Below are positions 22,210 through 31,176 of a stretch of 64,000 nt of DNA, piece by piece. Source of the DNA: Legionella busanensis (GTDB lineage Bacteria > Pseudomonadota > Gammaproteobacteria > Legionellales > Legionellaceae); NCBI RefSeq assembly GCF_900461525.1, contig NZ_UGOD01000001.1:3206001-3270000 (forward strand), written 5' to 3'. Below the pieces are notes generated by a model. That model worked only from the letters and a program-made list of their open reading frames with translations. It did not search any database and had not been told where the DNA came from. A program made the translations under genes and the position numbers. Position 1 is the stretch's first letter; each line of letters starts with the position of its first letter.

Positions 22210-24126
22210 TCAATGTTCCTCAGCTGGACGATCTACTGGCTTACCATTAATGACTTTGGTATCAGATTTAGGTGTATTATCTGAATCAAAAGACTTTAAT
22301 GCTTCCCAATCATCAGGAGGAGAAGGTGGTTTACCTGCCATAATTTCATTAATTTGCTTAGTATCAATTGTTTCATATTTAATGAGTGCTTCAGCCATTA
22401 AATGTAGAATATCCATTTTAGCCACCAGAATATCTTTGGCACGCTGATAATTTCTAGTAATAATGTTATTAACTTCTTCATCAATTAACTGCGCAGTTTT
22501 ATCAGAAATTTCTTTGTTATGATTTACACTACGACCTAAGAAGACTTCACCTTCTTCTTCACCAAAGGTCAATGGGCCTAAATCTGATAAACCCCAACTA
22601 GTTACCATCTTACGAGCAATTTCTGTAGAACGCATAATATCATTTGATGCACCTGTAGTAACATTTTCAGCACCAAAAATTAGTTCTTCTGCAATACGAC
22701 CACCAAATAGACTAGATAATTGACTTTCTAAACGTCGTTTACTATGGCTATAACGATCTTGCTCAGGTAAAAACATAGTAACACCAAGCGCACGGCCACG
22801 AGGAATAATAGTCACCTTATAAACGGGATCATGTTCTGGAACAGATAAGCCAACAATAGCATGACCTGCTTCATGATAGGCAGTTAATTTCTTCTCATTT
22901 TCATCCATGACCATTGAGCGACGTTCCGCACCCATCATGATTTTATCTTTAGCTTTATCAAGTTCTAACATACCAACTTTACGTTTATTAGAGCGTGCTG
23001 CAAATAGGGCTGCTTCATTAACTAAATTAGCTAAATCAGCGCCTGAAAAGCCTGGTGTACCCCGTGCTATAGGCAATACTTCAACTTGCTTATCAATAGG
23101 TACTTTGCCTAAATGAACTTTAAGAATTTGTTCCCTACCACGTATATCAGGTAGTGGTACAACTACTTGACGGTCAAAACGGCCTGGACGTAGGAGAGCA
23201 GGATCAAGAACATCTGGTCTATTTGTTGCAGCTACGACAATAACACCGTCATTACCTTCAAAGCCATCCATTTCGACAAGTAACTGATTAAGTGTTTGCT
23301 CGCGTTCATCATGACCACCCCCAAGGCCCGCGCCTCGATGTCTTCCTACCGCGTCAATCTCATCAATAAAGATGATACAGGGGGCTTGTTTTTTTGCTTG
23401 TTCAAACATATCGCGTACGCGCGACGCGCCTACCCCGACAAACATTTCCACAAAGTCTGAGCCAGAAATGGTAAAGAAAGGAACCTTTGCCTCACCCGCT
23501 ACTGCTTTAGCTAAAAGGGTTTTACCAGTACCTGGTGGCCCTACTAATAACACACCACGTGGAATACGGCCACCTAAGTTTTGAAATTTGCTCGGATCGC
23601 GTAGAAAATCAACTAATTCTTTAACTTCTTCTTTTGCCTCATCGACACCTGCTACATCAGCAAAAGTAACCTTAACTTGATCTTCACCTAATAGACGTGC
23701 GCGCGAACGACCAAAAGACATAGCGCCTCGGCCACCCCCACCTTGCATTTGTCGCATGAAAAAAATCCAAACGCCAATAAGCAACAGCATAGGGAACCAA
23801 TTTACAAATAAATGTAATAAGAAACTTTCTTGCGGTTTTTCCTGTCCACTTACTTCAACCTTATTTTGTAATAATTGTCCTAATAACGCATTATCTTGCA
23901 TAGGCATATAGGTTACAAAACGTTGATTATTTTTTGTCGTTCCCCGAATCACCTTATTATCTTCAACGGTAACAGAATTAATCATACCTTGATCAATTTC
24001 TGTCAAAAATTGGCTGTAGGGAATTTTTTCTGTTGTGCCATGGCGAGGTCCAAAATTACTAAACACAGACACTAGCACGATAGCTATAACAAGCCACAAA
24101 AATAAATTTTTTACCATGTCGTTCAA
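22210..24126 (-). CDS. ftsH: ATP-dependent zinc metalloprotease FtsH
   Basis: FtsH is a membrane-anchored AAA+ protease for quality control and LpxC/heat-shock regulator turnover. Two N-terminal membrane helices (about 7-24 and 107-126) flank a periplasmic domain. The AAA domain has GPPGTGKT, the Walker B FIDEID and the second region of homology, and the protease domain has HEAGH with a downstream Asp. The frame begins at TTG (24126), 8 nt after GAGG; the ATG at 24117 is 17 nt from that site. TTG is therefore the better-supported start, adding three residues (MND) before MVKNLFLW. A two-codon ATG-TTT-TGA mini-frame overlaps this start. Confidence 0.96.
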   Translation of the reverse strand: MNDMVKNLFLWLVIAIVLVSVFSNFGPRHGTTEKIPYSQFLTEIDQGMINSVTVEDNKVIRGTTKNNQRFVTYMPMQDNALLGQLLQNKVEVSGQEKPQESFLLHLFVNWFPMLLLIGVWIFFMRQMQGGGGRGAMSFGRSRARLLGEDQVKVTFADVAGVDEAKEEVKELVDFLRDPSKFQNLGGRIPRGVLLVGPPGTGKTLLAKAVAGEAKVPFFTISGSDFVEMFVGVGASRVRDMFEQAKKQAPCIIFIDEIDAVGRHRGAGLGGGHDEREQTLNQLLVEMDGFEGNDGVIVVAATNRPDVLDPALLRPGRFDRQVVVPLPDIRGREQILKVHLGKVPIDKQVEVLPIARGTPGFSGADLANLVNEAALFAARSNKRKVGMLELDKAKDKIMMGAERRSMVMDENEKKLTAYHEAGHAIVGLSVPEHDPVYKVTIIPRGRALGVTMFLPEQDRYSHSKRRLESQLSSLFGGRIAEELIFGAENVTTGASNDIMRSTEIARKMVTSWGLSDLGPLTFGEEEGEVFLGRSVNHNKEISDKTAQLIDEEVNNIITRNYQRAKDILVAKMDILHLMAEALIKYETIDTKQINEIMAGKPPSPPDDWEALKSFDSDNTPKSDTKVINGKPVDRPAEEH

Positions 24127-24174
24127 AACATTAACCTCGATATGTGCGAATTTCTACGCTAAGCAATAAAGTTA

Positions 24175-24795
24175 CTATAAATTATAGCCCTTCGCCAGCA
24201 TATAGGTTTCATGCGAGCGTGAGCGTGATGCTAAAGGTTTACGAATAACTACCTTATTAAATTGTTGACGGGCTAATTTAATAAGGTTATCGAACCCAGC
24301 ACCATGAAAGATCTTTATTAACATAGCACCACCTGGTTTAAGCATTATATCCCCAAAATCAAAAGCTAACTCGGCTAAATACATTGCTCTTGGAATATCA
24401 ACTATCCTTGCTCCACTCATATTTGGGGCCATATCTGATAAAAGCAAGTCTAAACCTCTTTTGGGTATCAAATTTATTAATTGTTGAAAGACATTTTCTT
24501 CTCTAAAGTCACCTTGAATAAAATTGACACCAGGTAATTCAGCCATAGGTAATAAATCTAAAGCAACAATTGTTCCATTTCCATTTAATTTTTGGGTAAC
24601 GAATTGGGTCCAACCACCTGGAGCTGCACCTAAATCTACAATAGTCATTCCTGGCTTAATAATATTTTCTCTTTCATCAATTTCTTTTAACTTGTAAACA
24701 GCGCGGCTCCGATAGCCCTCCGCCTGCGCCTTTTTAACAAAAACATCATCAAAGTGCTCCTTTAACCAGCGGTTACTACTTTTCGAACGAGGCAT
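24175..24795 (-). CDS. rlmE: 23S rRNA (uridine 2'-O)-methyltransferase RlmE
   Basis: RlmE (FtsJ/RrmJ) methylates U2552 of 23S rRNA in the assembled 50S subunit. The 206 residues show DLGAAPGGWTQFV, the SAM-binding motif (about 55-67), DLLLSDMAPN with the catalytic Asp, and LIKIFHG with the catalytic Lys, completing the K-D-K-E set with Lys41-like and Glu in SHETYM. It is upstream of ftsH on the same strand, as in E. coli. Confidence 0.96.
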   Translation of the reverse strand: MPRSKSSNRWLKEHFDDVFVKKAQAEGYRSRAVYKLKEIDERENIIKPGMTIVDLGAAPGGWTQFVTQKLNGNGTIVALDLLPMAELPGVNFIQGDFREENVFQQLINLIPKRGLDLLLSDMAPNMSGARIVDIPRAMYLAELAFDFGDIMLKPGGAMLIKIFHGAGFDNLIKLARQQFNKVVIRKPLASRSRSHETYMLAKGYNL

Positions 24796-24893
24796 ACGGA
24801 ACAGAAAATATTAACTTATTCTTATAATACTCAAATTTACTACCGTTTCCCAGCAAAACGTGCAATAATTTAACATTTAAATGAGATTTCATT

Positions 24894-25163
24894 GTGGATA
24901 GTACATTTAGACAAACTCTTAAAGCTAAAGCCCATCATTTAAGACCTGTCGTTTTACTGGGTGCCAAAGGTTTAACTACGGCTATTGTTGAAGAAACAGA
25001 TATTGCTTTAAATGCTCACGAATTAATTAAAGTTAAAATTAATGGCGCAGAAAGAGAGGACCGGCAGAAAATGGCTACTAAACTTTGCCAGCAATTAAAT
25101 GCAGAGCTTGTTCAGCTGATTGGCAATACTGTCATTATGTATCGGCAAAAAATTGACGACTAG
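24894..25163 (+). CDS. yhbY: RNA-binding CRM-domain protein YhbY
   Basis: YhbY is a small CRM-domain protein that associates with pre-50S ribosomal particles. The 89 residues have the CRM core, including VVLLGAKGLTTAIVEETDIAL with the conserved GxxG-type loop and a C-terminal IGNTVIMYR strand. The start is GTG with GAGA about 8 nt upstream. It is divergent from rlmE across 98 bp, as in other gammaproteobacteria. Confidence 0.9.
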   Translation: MDSTFRQTLKAKAHHLRPVVLLGAKGLTTAIVEETDIALNAHELIKVKINGAEREDRQKMATKLCQQLNAELVQLIGNTVIMYRQKIDD

Positions 25164-25435
25164 CCAAAATTATTAATATCAATTCTTAATAAAAAAATAA
25201 AATATATCTCCAAAGGCAAATTCTGGACAAGAATTGCTTAAAATCTTCATTAAAACAAGGCAAAATACTCAAATTAGACCTACTAGCTCTGCGCTTTTGC
25301 ATTATTTTGCCTGAATCTCTTTGATTTTTTTGTTTTTTAACCCACTTTTATCTCGAATTCGCGTTTTAATTAGCTTATTAAACTGATGTAGTAAATTTAT
25401 TTTTTCTGAGCGTATTAAACTTAAACTAATTTTTA
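25164..25435. other. Intergenic region upstream of siderophore operon
   Basis: This stretch of about 270 bp has no gene. It contains a 10-bp inverted repeat (25258-25267 with 25303-25312; arms AGGCAAAATA/TATTTTGCCT) enclosing 35 nt, followed by a T-rich run. It could end yhbY transcription, but the loop is long. The Fur/promoter region follows at 25437. Confidence 0.4.
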
Positions 25436-25436
25436 C

Positions 25437-25466
25437 TTGCAAATGAGAATGATTATCATTTATATT
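25437..25466 (+). promoter_or_regulatory. Fur box overlapping promoter of siderophore operon
   Basis: TTGCAA (25437-25442) and TATATT (25461-25466) are spaced 18 bp. Between them 25445-25463 reads GAGAATGATTATCATTTAT, which matches 14 of 19 positions of the Fur consensus GATAATGATAATCATTATC and has a perfect AATGAT-N-ATCATT core palindrome. Iron-loaded Fur here would block polymerase, so the operon should be induced under iron starvation. Confidence 0.8.
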
Positions 25467-25491
25467 TAATTATTTTCATGGAGTGATAATT

Positions 25492-27228
25492 ATGGCCCTA
25501 GCTTATAATCAGTTTGAAGAGTTAATTCATCAGTTGCGTTTTCTCCTTTTTGAAATAGGAATAGGATTGCCGCAACAAGCAGTTAAAGCAGTTGTTAATG
25601 ACACGCATAATGCATGTTTAGCTCGTTTACAATATGCAGCTATAAAGGAAAAGCTAATTGATAAAACTTTGTATAGTTATCATATTTCTGATTTCACAGA
25701 GCAATTACAATTAAGATTAAGTATATCTAAGCCTGCGAGTCGTTTTTATCGATGGGAGTTATTAGCAAAAGAGTTAAATGAATCCATTGCCAATGAAGCA
25801 ATGGCTGTCATTTACCGCAAACGATGGCAAGCTCAATTAATTAAACAAATGCAAGGCGAGCGCTCTTTTTGGGCTTGGCTGGCTAAACAAGAAAGTAAAG
25901 ATACCTTACCCTTTCTTGAGCAATGGGGCTGTGTAGGGCATCCTTATCATCCTAATTTTCGTGCGAAAATGGGCCTTAATCGGCGCGAAGTGTTACAGTA
26001 TTCGCCTGAATTTAATGCCAAAGTTAATGTTCATTGGTGCGCACTACACCAACAGAAAGTACATGCTACCTCTAGCAATAAATCTTACTTAGAATTAATG
26101 GCAAGCTGTTTTCCTAAAGACTATGCTACTTGGCAACATAAGCTTCGATGTCAACAAATAAATCCGGATGATTTTTACCCTATTCCTGTTCATCCTTGGC
26201 AATGGCGCAATCAATTGCAATCGTCTCTAGCTCCTTTAATTGATAAAAGACAACTTATTTTGACGCCACATCATCAATTAACGCAACCTTCAATGTCATT
26301 AAGAACTATGATACCTGTTTCTGCACATGCTAATCACTTAAAATTGGCTTTAGGAGTCCAGACAACTTCAGCTATTCGCACAGTATCGCCGGCATCTATT
26401 GAAAATGGTCCCCTCCTTTCTAATTGGTTAACACACCTATTAGAATTAGAGCAACACTATGAAAATACACTTTTTGTTGCACGTGATATCGCTGGGGCAC
26501 GTTTAAACGATCCCAATTTTGCTTCTATATATAAGCAATTTGGTTTTCTTTTAAGAGAAAGCCCATTGCAGTTTATTAAAGATAATCAACAAGTTATTCC
26601 TCTTGCTGCACTCTTTGTAGACTCTCCTCTTTCTAATCAACCTTTATTACTTGAAATCATTCAGGCTAGTAATATTTCCATAGAAAACTATTTTAGCCAG
26701 TATTGCCGTTGTGTCCTTAAAGGACAGTTACACTTATTAATGCGTTATGGTATTGCTCTTGAGGCACACCAGCAAAATACGCTCGTAGTCTTTGAAAATC
26801 ATCAACCTCAATCTCTTATTATTCGTGATTTAGGCGGAATTTATATCTATCAAAATAGTGAGTTTCAAGACGTTAAGAGCCCAACATTACATTCAGATTC
26901 AACCATTATCACCGACAATTTAGTTGATACCTGTAATAAATTTATTCATGGCAATCTACAAAGTAACTTAGCTTACTGGATTAATCATCTCTGTCGCTTT
27001 AGTCATCTTTCTGAAACCCATTTATGGAAGATTGTATTTGATACGCTAAACAGGGAATTTCAACAAATAGCAGCACAAATAAAACCAGGTATCTTAGCTT
27101 GGCACCAACAACGTTTATTAAAAGATGCTTGGCCTCATAAGAGTCTGCTACTTATGCGTTTGTCACCTAGCAAAAAACATAATCAAGCGAACTTAACATC
27201 TAATCCTCTGAGCCAATTTAATGTCTAA
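25492..27228 (+). CDS. lbtA: IucA/IucC-type siderophore synthetase (legiobactin LbtA-like)
   Basis: This is an NRPS-independent siderophore (NIS) synthetase that condenses carboxylates such as citrate with amines using ATP. The protein has about 578 residues. Family motifs are GHPYHPNFRAKMGL (about 148-161), PIPVHPWQW, SMSLRTMIPV (ATP loop), ARDIAGARL, LEAHQQNTL (about 420) and RDLGGIY. The ATG at 25492 has GGAG 8 nt upstream and is preferred over an in-frame GTG at 25483. A Fur box precedes it and two MFS genes follow, the arrangement of Legionella lbtABC. The lbtA assignment rests on family and synteny; the other Legionella NIS synthetase, FrgA, cannot be excluded by eye. Confidence 0.85.
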   Translation: MALAYNQFEELIHQLRFLLFEIGIGLPQQAVKAVVNDTHNACLARLQYAAIKEKLIDKTLYSYHISDFTEQLQLRLSISKPASRFYRWELLAKELNESIANEAMAVIYRKRWQAQLIKQMQGERSFWAWLAKQESKDTLPFLEQWGCVGHPYHPNFRAKMGLNRREVLQYSPEFNAKVNVHWCALHQQKVHATSSNKSYLELMASCFPKDYATWQHKLRCQQINPDDFYPIPVHPWQWRNQLQSSLAPLIDKRQLILTPHHQLTQPSMSLRTMIPVSAHANHLKLALGVQTTSAIRTVSPASIENGPLLSNWLTHLLELEQHYENTLFVARDIAGARLNDPNFASIYKQFGFLLRESPLQFIKDNQQVIPLAALFVDSPLSNQPLLLEIIQASNISIENYFSQYCRCVLKGQLHLLMRYGIALEAHQQNTLVVFENHQPQSLIIRDLGGIYIYQNSEFQDVKSPTLHSDSTIITDNLVDTCNKFIHGNLQSNLAYWINHLCRFSHLSETHLWKIVFDTLNREFQQIAAQIKPGILAWHQQRLLKDAWPHKSLLLMRLSPSKKHNQANLTSNPLSQFNV

Positions 27229-28429
27229 ATCATTAATGAGAACACTTTTTATTAGCCAATTTCTTATGTTACTTGCATTGGAAATGAGTAATCCCTTCCT
27301 ACCTTTGTTTATTGCTAAACAAAATCTCTCTCTTGATAAGGTGGCCTTTTATAGTGCGTTAGTATTTGTTCTTCCCATGCTTGCTAATATTTTTATGGGC
27401 CCTATATGGGGCATATTAGCAAATCGTATTGGTTATAAAACAATGTTAATGCGGGCTGCTTTGACGCTTGTTATTACGCAAGGGTTAATGATGTTTTCTA
27501 ATAGTATTATAGCTATATTAATTATTCGATGTATTCAGGGCGGTTTTGCTGGTTTTATTGCGGCCATGCAAATGTATGTTCTATCACTCAATATAGCCAA
27601 TAATAAAACGCAACAGCTAGGACATTTACAATTTAGTAAAGCGCTAGCAACAAGCATGGCAGGCCTTATCGGTGGTAGCTTATTAAGTCTGCTTAATTTT
27701 AAAGGCTTATTTTTTATAGCTATGGCTTTATGTTTGACTGCTACACTTATAATTTATAAAAAATTACCAACTAGCGAAAGTACTATTATTCCTTTTCAGC
27801 AAAAAAAACAATTTCGTTCATTGCATTCTTTTTTCCGCCTCATGAATTTAGGTTTACTAATTATACTTACTCAAACTGTTAAATTTCTTCCTGAACCAAT
27901 TTTCATCTTAACTCTTAGTACTTCTATTACCCATAATACGATTACCTTAGGCTTGCTATATTCTATGCCTGCTATTGGCCTTTTTTTAAGTTCAAACTAT
28001 TGTAGTAAACAATTTGATCAATGCCGTAAGATGCCTAAAAAAATTAAAACTTATCTAATATTTTATAGCTCTTTAGGCATTCTAATTATGCTAGGACATG
28101 CCTTTTTTACCGAGCATACTCTTTTAATGATGTTCATTCGCCTTCTTTGGGGAATTGTTCTTGCAGCTCTTTTGCCTGCCCTATTCTGTTTAATGAGTGA
28201 TAAATTTCAACATCAAGGCCTTGCTATAGGGTGGGCAAATACGTTTGCCAAGATAGGCAATTTAATTGGTATTAGCTTAGGGGGGGTTTTAGGTAGTTAT
28301 ATTACTATGACTTACTTATTTATCTTACTGGCTGGTATTTATGGGGCAATAGCGTTTATTAGTCTATGTTTTAATACTAAATCTATAGCAACTACTTATA
28401 TAAACCAACAAGCTTTACCAGTAACTTAG
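27221..28429 (+). CDS. lbtB: MFS transporter, probable siderophore exporter (LbtB-like)
   Basis: This major facilitator has 402 residues and about 12 membrane helices. The A-like motif between helices 2 and 3 is GPIWGILANRIGYKTMLMR. EMSNPFLPLFI in helix 1 is typical of drug or siderophore exporters. It begins inside the end of the synthetase gene (8-bp overlap), so it is translationally coupled to it and probably exports its product. Direction of transport is inferred from the Legionella LbtB precedent and not from sequence. Confidence 0.7.
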   Translation: MSKSLMRTLFISQFLMLLALEMSNPFLPLFIAKQNLSLDKVAFYSALVFVLPMLANIFMGPIWGILANRIGYKTMLMRAALTLVITQGLMMFSNSIIAILIIRCIQGGFAGFIAAMQMYVLSLNIANNKTQQLGHLQFSKALATSMAGLIGGSLLSLLNFKGLFFIAMALCLTATLIIYKKLPTSESTIIPFQQKKQFRSLHSFFRLMNLGLLIILTQTVKFLPEPIFILTLSTSITHNTITLGLLYSMPAIGLFLSSNYCSKQFDQCRKMPKKIKTYLIFYSSLGILIMLGHAFFTEHTLLMMFIRLLWGIVLAALLPALFCLMSDKFQHQGLAIGWANTFAKIGNLIGISLGGVLGSYITMTYLFILLAGIYGAIAFISLCFNTKSIATTYINQQALPVT

Positions 28430-28463
28430 TTATGAAGACTTAGCTAGTAAATTTAGGGGATAC

Positions 28464-29636
28464 ATGAATAAACGATCTTATATCATCATTTTATTAGCCT
28501 GGACTTTAGGTAACTATAGTATCCTATTAATTATGCCAGCCCTGCCTAAAATCGCAGCAGATTTTCATATCAGCACTCGACTTGCTCAACTTACGATTAG
28601 TATATTTTTACTAGGTAAAGCAATAAGTATTATTCCCTGGGGTATTATTTCTGAAAAGTTAGGAAGAAAGCCTGTTTTTATTTTAGGGCTATTAATATTT
28701 TCCCTAGCAAGTCTGTTTACAGCTTTATGCAGTAATATTTATATACTGTTAATTGGCCGATTTCTGCAAGGTGTTGGTGTTGGTGCAACAGTTCTTATGG
28801 GACGAGCCATGGTGAATGATACCCAAAATGAGCAGCAAGCTATCAAAAAATTTGCTTTTTTCTTCTCCTTAAGTGGCATATTTATTTGTTTTATACCGCT
28901 CATAGGTAGTTATATTACTACTTATTATAATTGGCCAATTGCATTTGTCATTATGGCCATTTACAGTGCCATATTATTTATTTACTGTCCTGGAATAAGT
29001 GAAACTAGGCCGAAAAATTTAGCCAACATTACTGTATTAGATAGTATGTTGCTAGTTTTCAAAAATAGACTTTTTGTAAGTTATCTTCTAATTTCTGCTT
29101 TAATGATGGCAGGAGAATCTGCCTTTAATACATGTGCATCCTTTATTTTAATTAAACATGCACATTATAGCATTACAACCTTTAGTAATATAAAAACAAT
29201 GATGTCTATTTTATATGTTATAGGCACTTTAGCATGTGGTTTTCTAATAAAATATTGGCGTAGTGATTTTTTAGTTAGCATCGGTATTCGTCTCTTTATC
29301 GGCACCGCCTGCCTAATGTGGTTTTTTTACTTTTTTAATTATACAGTCGAAATAACTTTTGTTTTGCCCATGATGATTTATTATTTTGGCACAGGATTTA
29401 TTGTGGCCTCAGCAACAGCAGCAGCCGTTCGGCCTTTTCCCAAGCATATGGCTATTGCTTTAGCTTTCTCTTTATTTTGTCAATTTAATATCTCTGCCTT
29501 ATTTAGTTTATTAAGCAGTTTAATTGCTATTGAAAGCGTGAAACCCTTTATGATTTTAATTTCATCTATTAGCATTTTAGCTCTATTAACTTGGTATCAA
29601 CGTCCTGCTCCTTTAAAAGCAGTATTAATCAGCTAA
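28464..29636 (+). CDS. MFS transporter, Bcr/CflA-like (third gene of siderophore operon)
   Basis: This 12-helix major facilitator has 390 residues. The N-terminal half matches the Bcr/CflA drug-exporter type: MPALPKIAADFHIS, then WGIISEKLGRKPVF (motif A) and GRFLQGVGVGATVLMGRAMVND, given here in parts. AGGGGA lies just before the ATG, and 34 bp separate it from the previous gene. In Legionella the third gene, lbtC, is an MFS protein for ferri-siderophore uptake; position fits that role, while the subfamily look would also fit export. Confidence 0.65.
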   Translation: MNKRSYIIILLAWTLGNYSILLIMPALPKIAADFHISTRLAQLTISIFLLGKAISIIPWGIISEKLGRKPVFILGLLIFSLASLFTALCSNIYILLIGRFLQGVGVGATVLMGRAMVNDTQNEQQAIKKFAFFFSLSGIFICFIPLIGSYITTYYNWPIAFVIMAIYSAILFIYCPGISETRPKNLANITVLDSMLLVFKNRLFVSYLLISALMMAGESAFNTCASFILIKHAHYSITTFSNIKTMMSILYVIGTLACGFLIKYWRSDFLVSIGIRLFIGTACLMWFFYFFNYTVEITFVLPMMIYYFGTGFIVASATAAAVRPFPKHMAIALAFSLFCQFNISALFSLLSSLIAIESVKPFMILISSISILALLTWYQRPAPLKAVLIS

Positions 29637-29938
29637 AGAAAAGTTCATCTAATTTAAGCTAAATGCTAACATTTTCATTTAGTTGCAGATAAGGCGAAAG
29701 AGTGTACAAACAAGTACATGATTGAGCCAAGCAAGTCTCTAACAAAGTATCAAACTCAGTAAGAGAAGCTATATATTAATTCAATCAGGTGACAGCCTTA
29801 ACAGTATTGTATACACTTAAATGGTTTCTACCGAGTATTGTTAATACATACGTTAGATAAAGCATTTTAGCTCACTTTCTATGACTTACAAAAATGTAAA
29901 TTATAAAAGTGAAATTTTAAATAAATGTATTCAGACAC
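29637..29938. other. Non-coding gap before pgsA-like gene
   Basis: About 300 bp without a convincing gene. The octamer AGTATTGT is repeated at 29803-29810 and 29834-29841 (31 bp apart, about three helical turns), upstream of the pgsA-like gene. No clear terminator follows the transporter gene, and no clear promoter pair was found. Confidence 0.35.
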
Positions 29939-30493
29939 ATGATGCTAAAATATATACCCAATGCACTTACTATTTTTCGCTTAATACTAATAGCACCTTT
30001 CCTACTTTTTTTATATTATCGTTATTACGCGGCTGCATTTTATGTATATATAATAGCTGGTCTTACTGATAACTTAGATGGTTGGTTAGCTAGGCATTAT
30101 AATTGGCAAAGCCTTTGGGGCTCTTTTTTAGACCCTTTAGCAGATAAGTTATTAATTGCTAGTAGTTTTATATCTCTTGCCTTAATTGGTTCTTTACCTT
30201 GGTGGTTAGTTATTTTAGTTTTTCTGCGCGATTTAACAATTTCAATAGGTGTTATAGCCTGGCATTTATTTGTCCCTACAAAAATTTATTTTCAACCTAC
30301 ACTTCTAAGTAAATTTAATACCCTCCTACAACTTATTTTAGTAACCTTATGTTTATTTGAATTAGCCTTTGTTAAATTTATACCTACACAAGTTTTTAAT
30401 AGTTTAATTCTATTAACTGCAGTAACAACTGCCATAACTTATTTTGATTATGTTTGGACATGGGGCAGAAAAGCATACTTAATATGCAAATAA
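29939..30493 (+). CDS. CDP-alcohol phosphatidyltransferase (PgsA-like)
   Basis: This is an inner-membrane enzyme that transfers a phosphatidyl group from CDP-diacylglycerol to an alcohol, probably glycerol-3-phosphate in phosphatidylglycerol synthesis. The 184 residues have about five or six helices. The family motif D-G-x2-A-R-x8-G-x3-D-x3-D is complete in DNLDGWLARHYNWQSLWG and SFLDPLADK (about 41-67). No strong Shine-Dalgarno is seen before MMLKYIPNALTIFR, but the N-terminus matches PgsA proteins. Its end overlaps the hda start by 10 bp. The exact acceptor alcohol cannot be told from sequence alone. Confidence 0.85.
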   Translation: MMLKYIPNALTIFRLILIAPFLLFLYYRYYAAAFYVYIIAGLTDNLDGWLARHYNWQSLWGSFLDPLADKLLIASSFISLALIGSLPWWLVILVFLRDLTISIGVIAWHLFVPTKIYFQPTLLSKFNTLLQLILVTLCLFELAFVKFIPTQVFNSLILLTAVTTAITYFDYVWTWGRKAYLICK

Positions 30494-31176
30494 ACTCTCA
30501 ATTGGCATTAACTATTCAGTTAAATCATCAAGCGACCCTTAATAACTTTTGCTGGGGTAATAATTTATTCTTACAGCAGCAGATTGCTTATCTTGTAGCT
30601 GGCCACAGTGAGCGTTTCCTTTATCTTTGGGGAGATAATGGTTGTGGAAAATCTCATCTTCTACAAGCATGCTGCCATGCTATAGCACAAGAATCTGCCT
30701 ATTTACCTTTAAACTTACTTAAAGAATGGGGTCCTGTTAGTATTGAAGGAATGGATGAACAAAGACTCATTGCTATCGATGACATAGACACTATTGTAGC
30801 TGATAAACTTTGGGAAGAGGCGCTCTTTCATTTATATAACCGCGTACGCGAAAATGAGCAAACAATTCTCTTGATAGCGGGTAAAAAATCACCTGCACAC
30901 TTAGGATTACAATTGCCTGACTTACGTTCTCGGCTAGGTTGGGGACTTGTTATTCAGATACAAGAATTACCTGATGAATTAAAAATCACTACTTTACAAC
31001 AACATGCAGAGCAACGAGGTATCTATTTATCTAATAATGTCGCTCTGTTTTTAATAAACCGCTGTACGCGTAATATGCATTCTCTTTATAAAATCCTTGA
31101 TCAGCTTGATGAAGCTTCACTTGCTGCCCAAAGAAAGATTACTGTACCCTTTATTAAATCGGTTCTAAATCTTTAA
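30484..31176 (+). CDS. hda: DnaA regulatory inactivator Hda
   Basis: Hda is a DnaA-like AAA+ protein that acts with the beta clamp to trigger hydrolysis of DnaA-bound ATP, preventing re-initiation. The start MQINSQLALTIQLN contains the QLALTI clamp-binding peptide (consensus QL(S/D)LPL). Walker A is GDNGCGKSHLL, Walker B LIAIDDID, and the sensor region GLQLPDLRSRLGWG. The frame extends 10 codons upstream through TTG (30454), but only the ATG at 30484 puts the clamp motif at the N-terminus, as in E. coli Hda, so I use it (231 residues). Confidence 0.9.
   Translation: MQINSQLALTIQLNHQATLNNFCWGNNLFLQQQIAYLVAGHSERFLYLWGDNGCGKSHLLQACCHAIAQESAYLPLNLLKEWGPVSIEGMDEQRLIAIDDIDTIVADKLWEEALFHLYNRVRENEQTILLIAGKKSPAHLGLQLPDLRSRLGWGLVIQIQELPDELKITTLQQHAEQRGIYLSNNVALFLINRCTRNMHSLYKILDQLDEASLAAQRKITVPFIKSVLNL

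Noticed and set aside
25492-29636. Siderophore operon and the NRPS at 49463 as one pathway
   Set aside because: They are 20 kb apart, the synthetase is NRPS-independent, and no Fur box is visible before the NRPS gene.
29881-30069. 62-residue plus-strand ORF before pgsA
   Set aside because: It overlaps the PgsA-like gene in another frame, while the PgsA frame carries the complete CDP-alcohol transferase motif.
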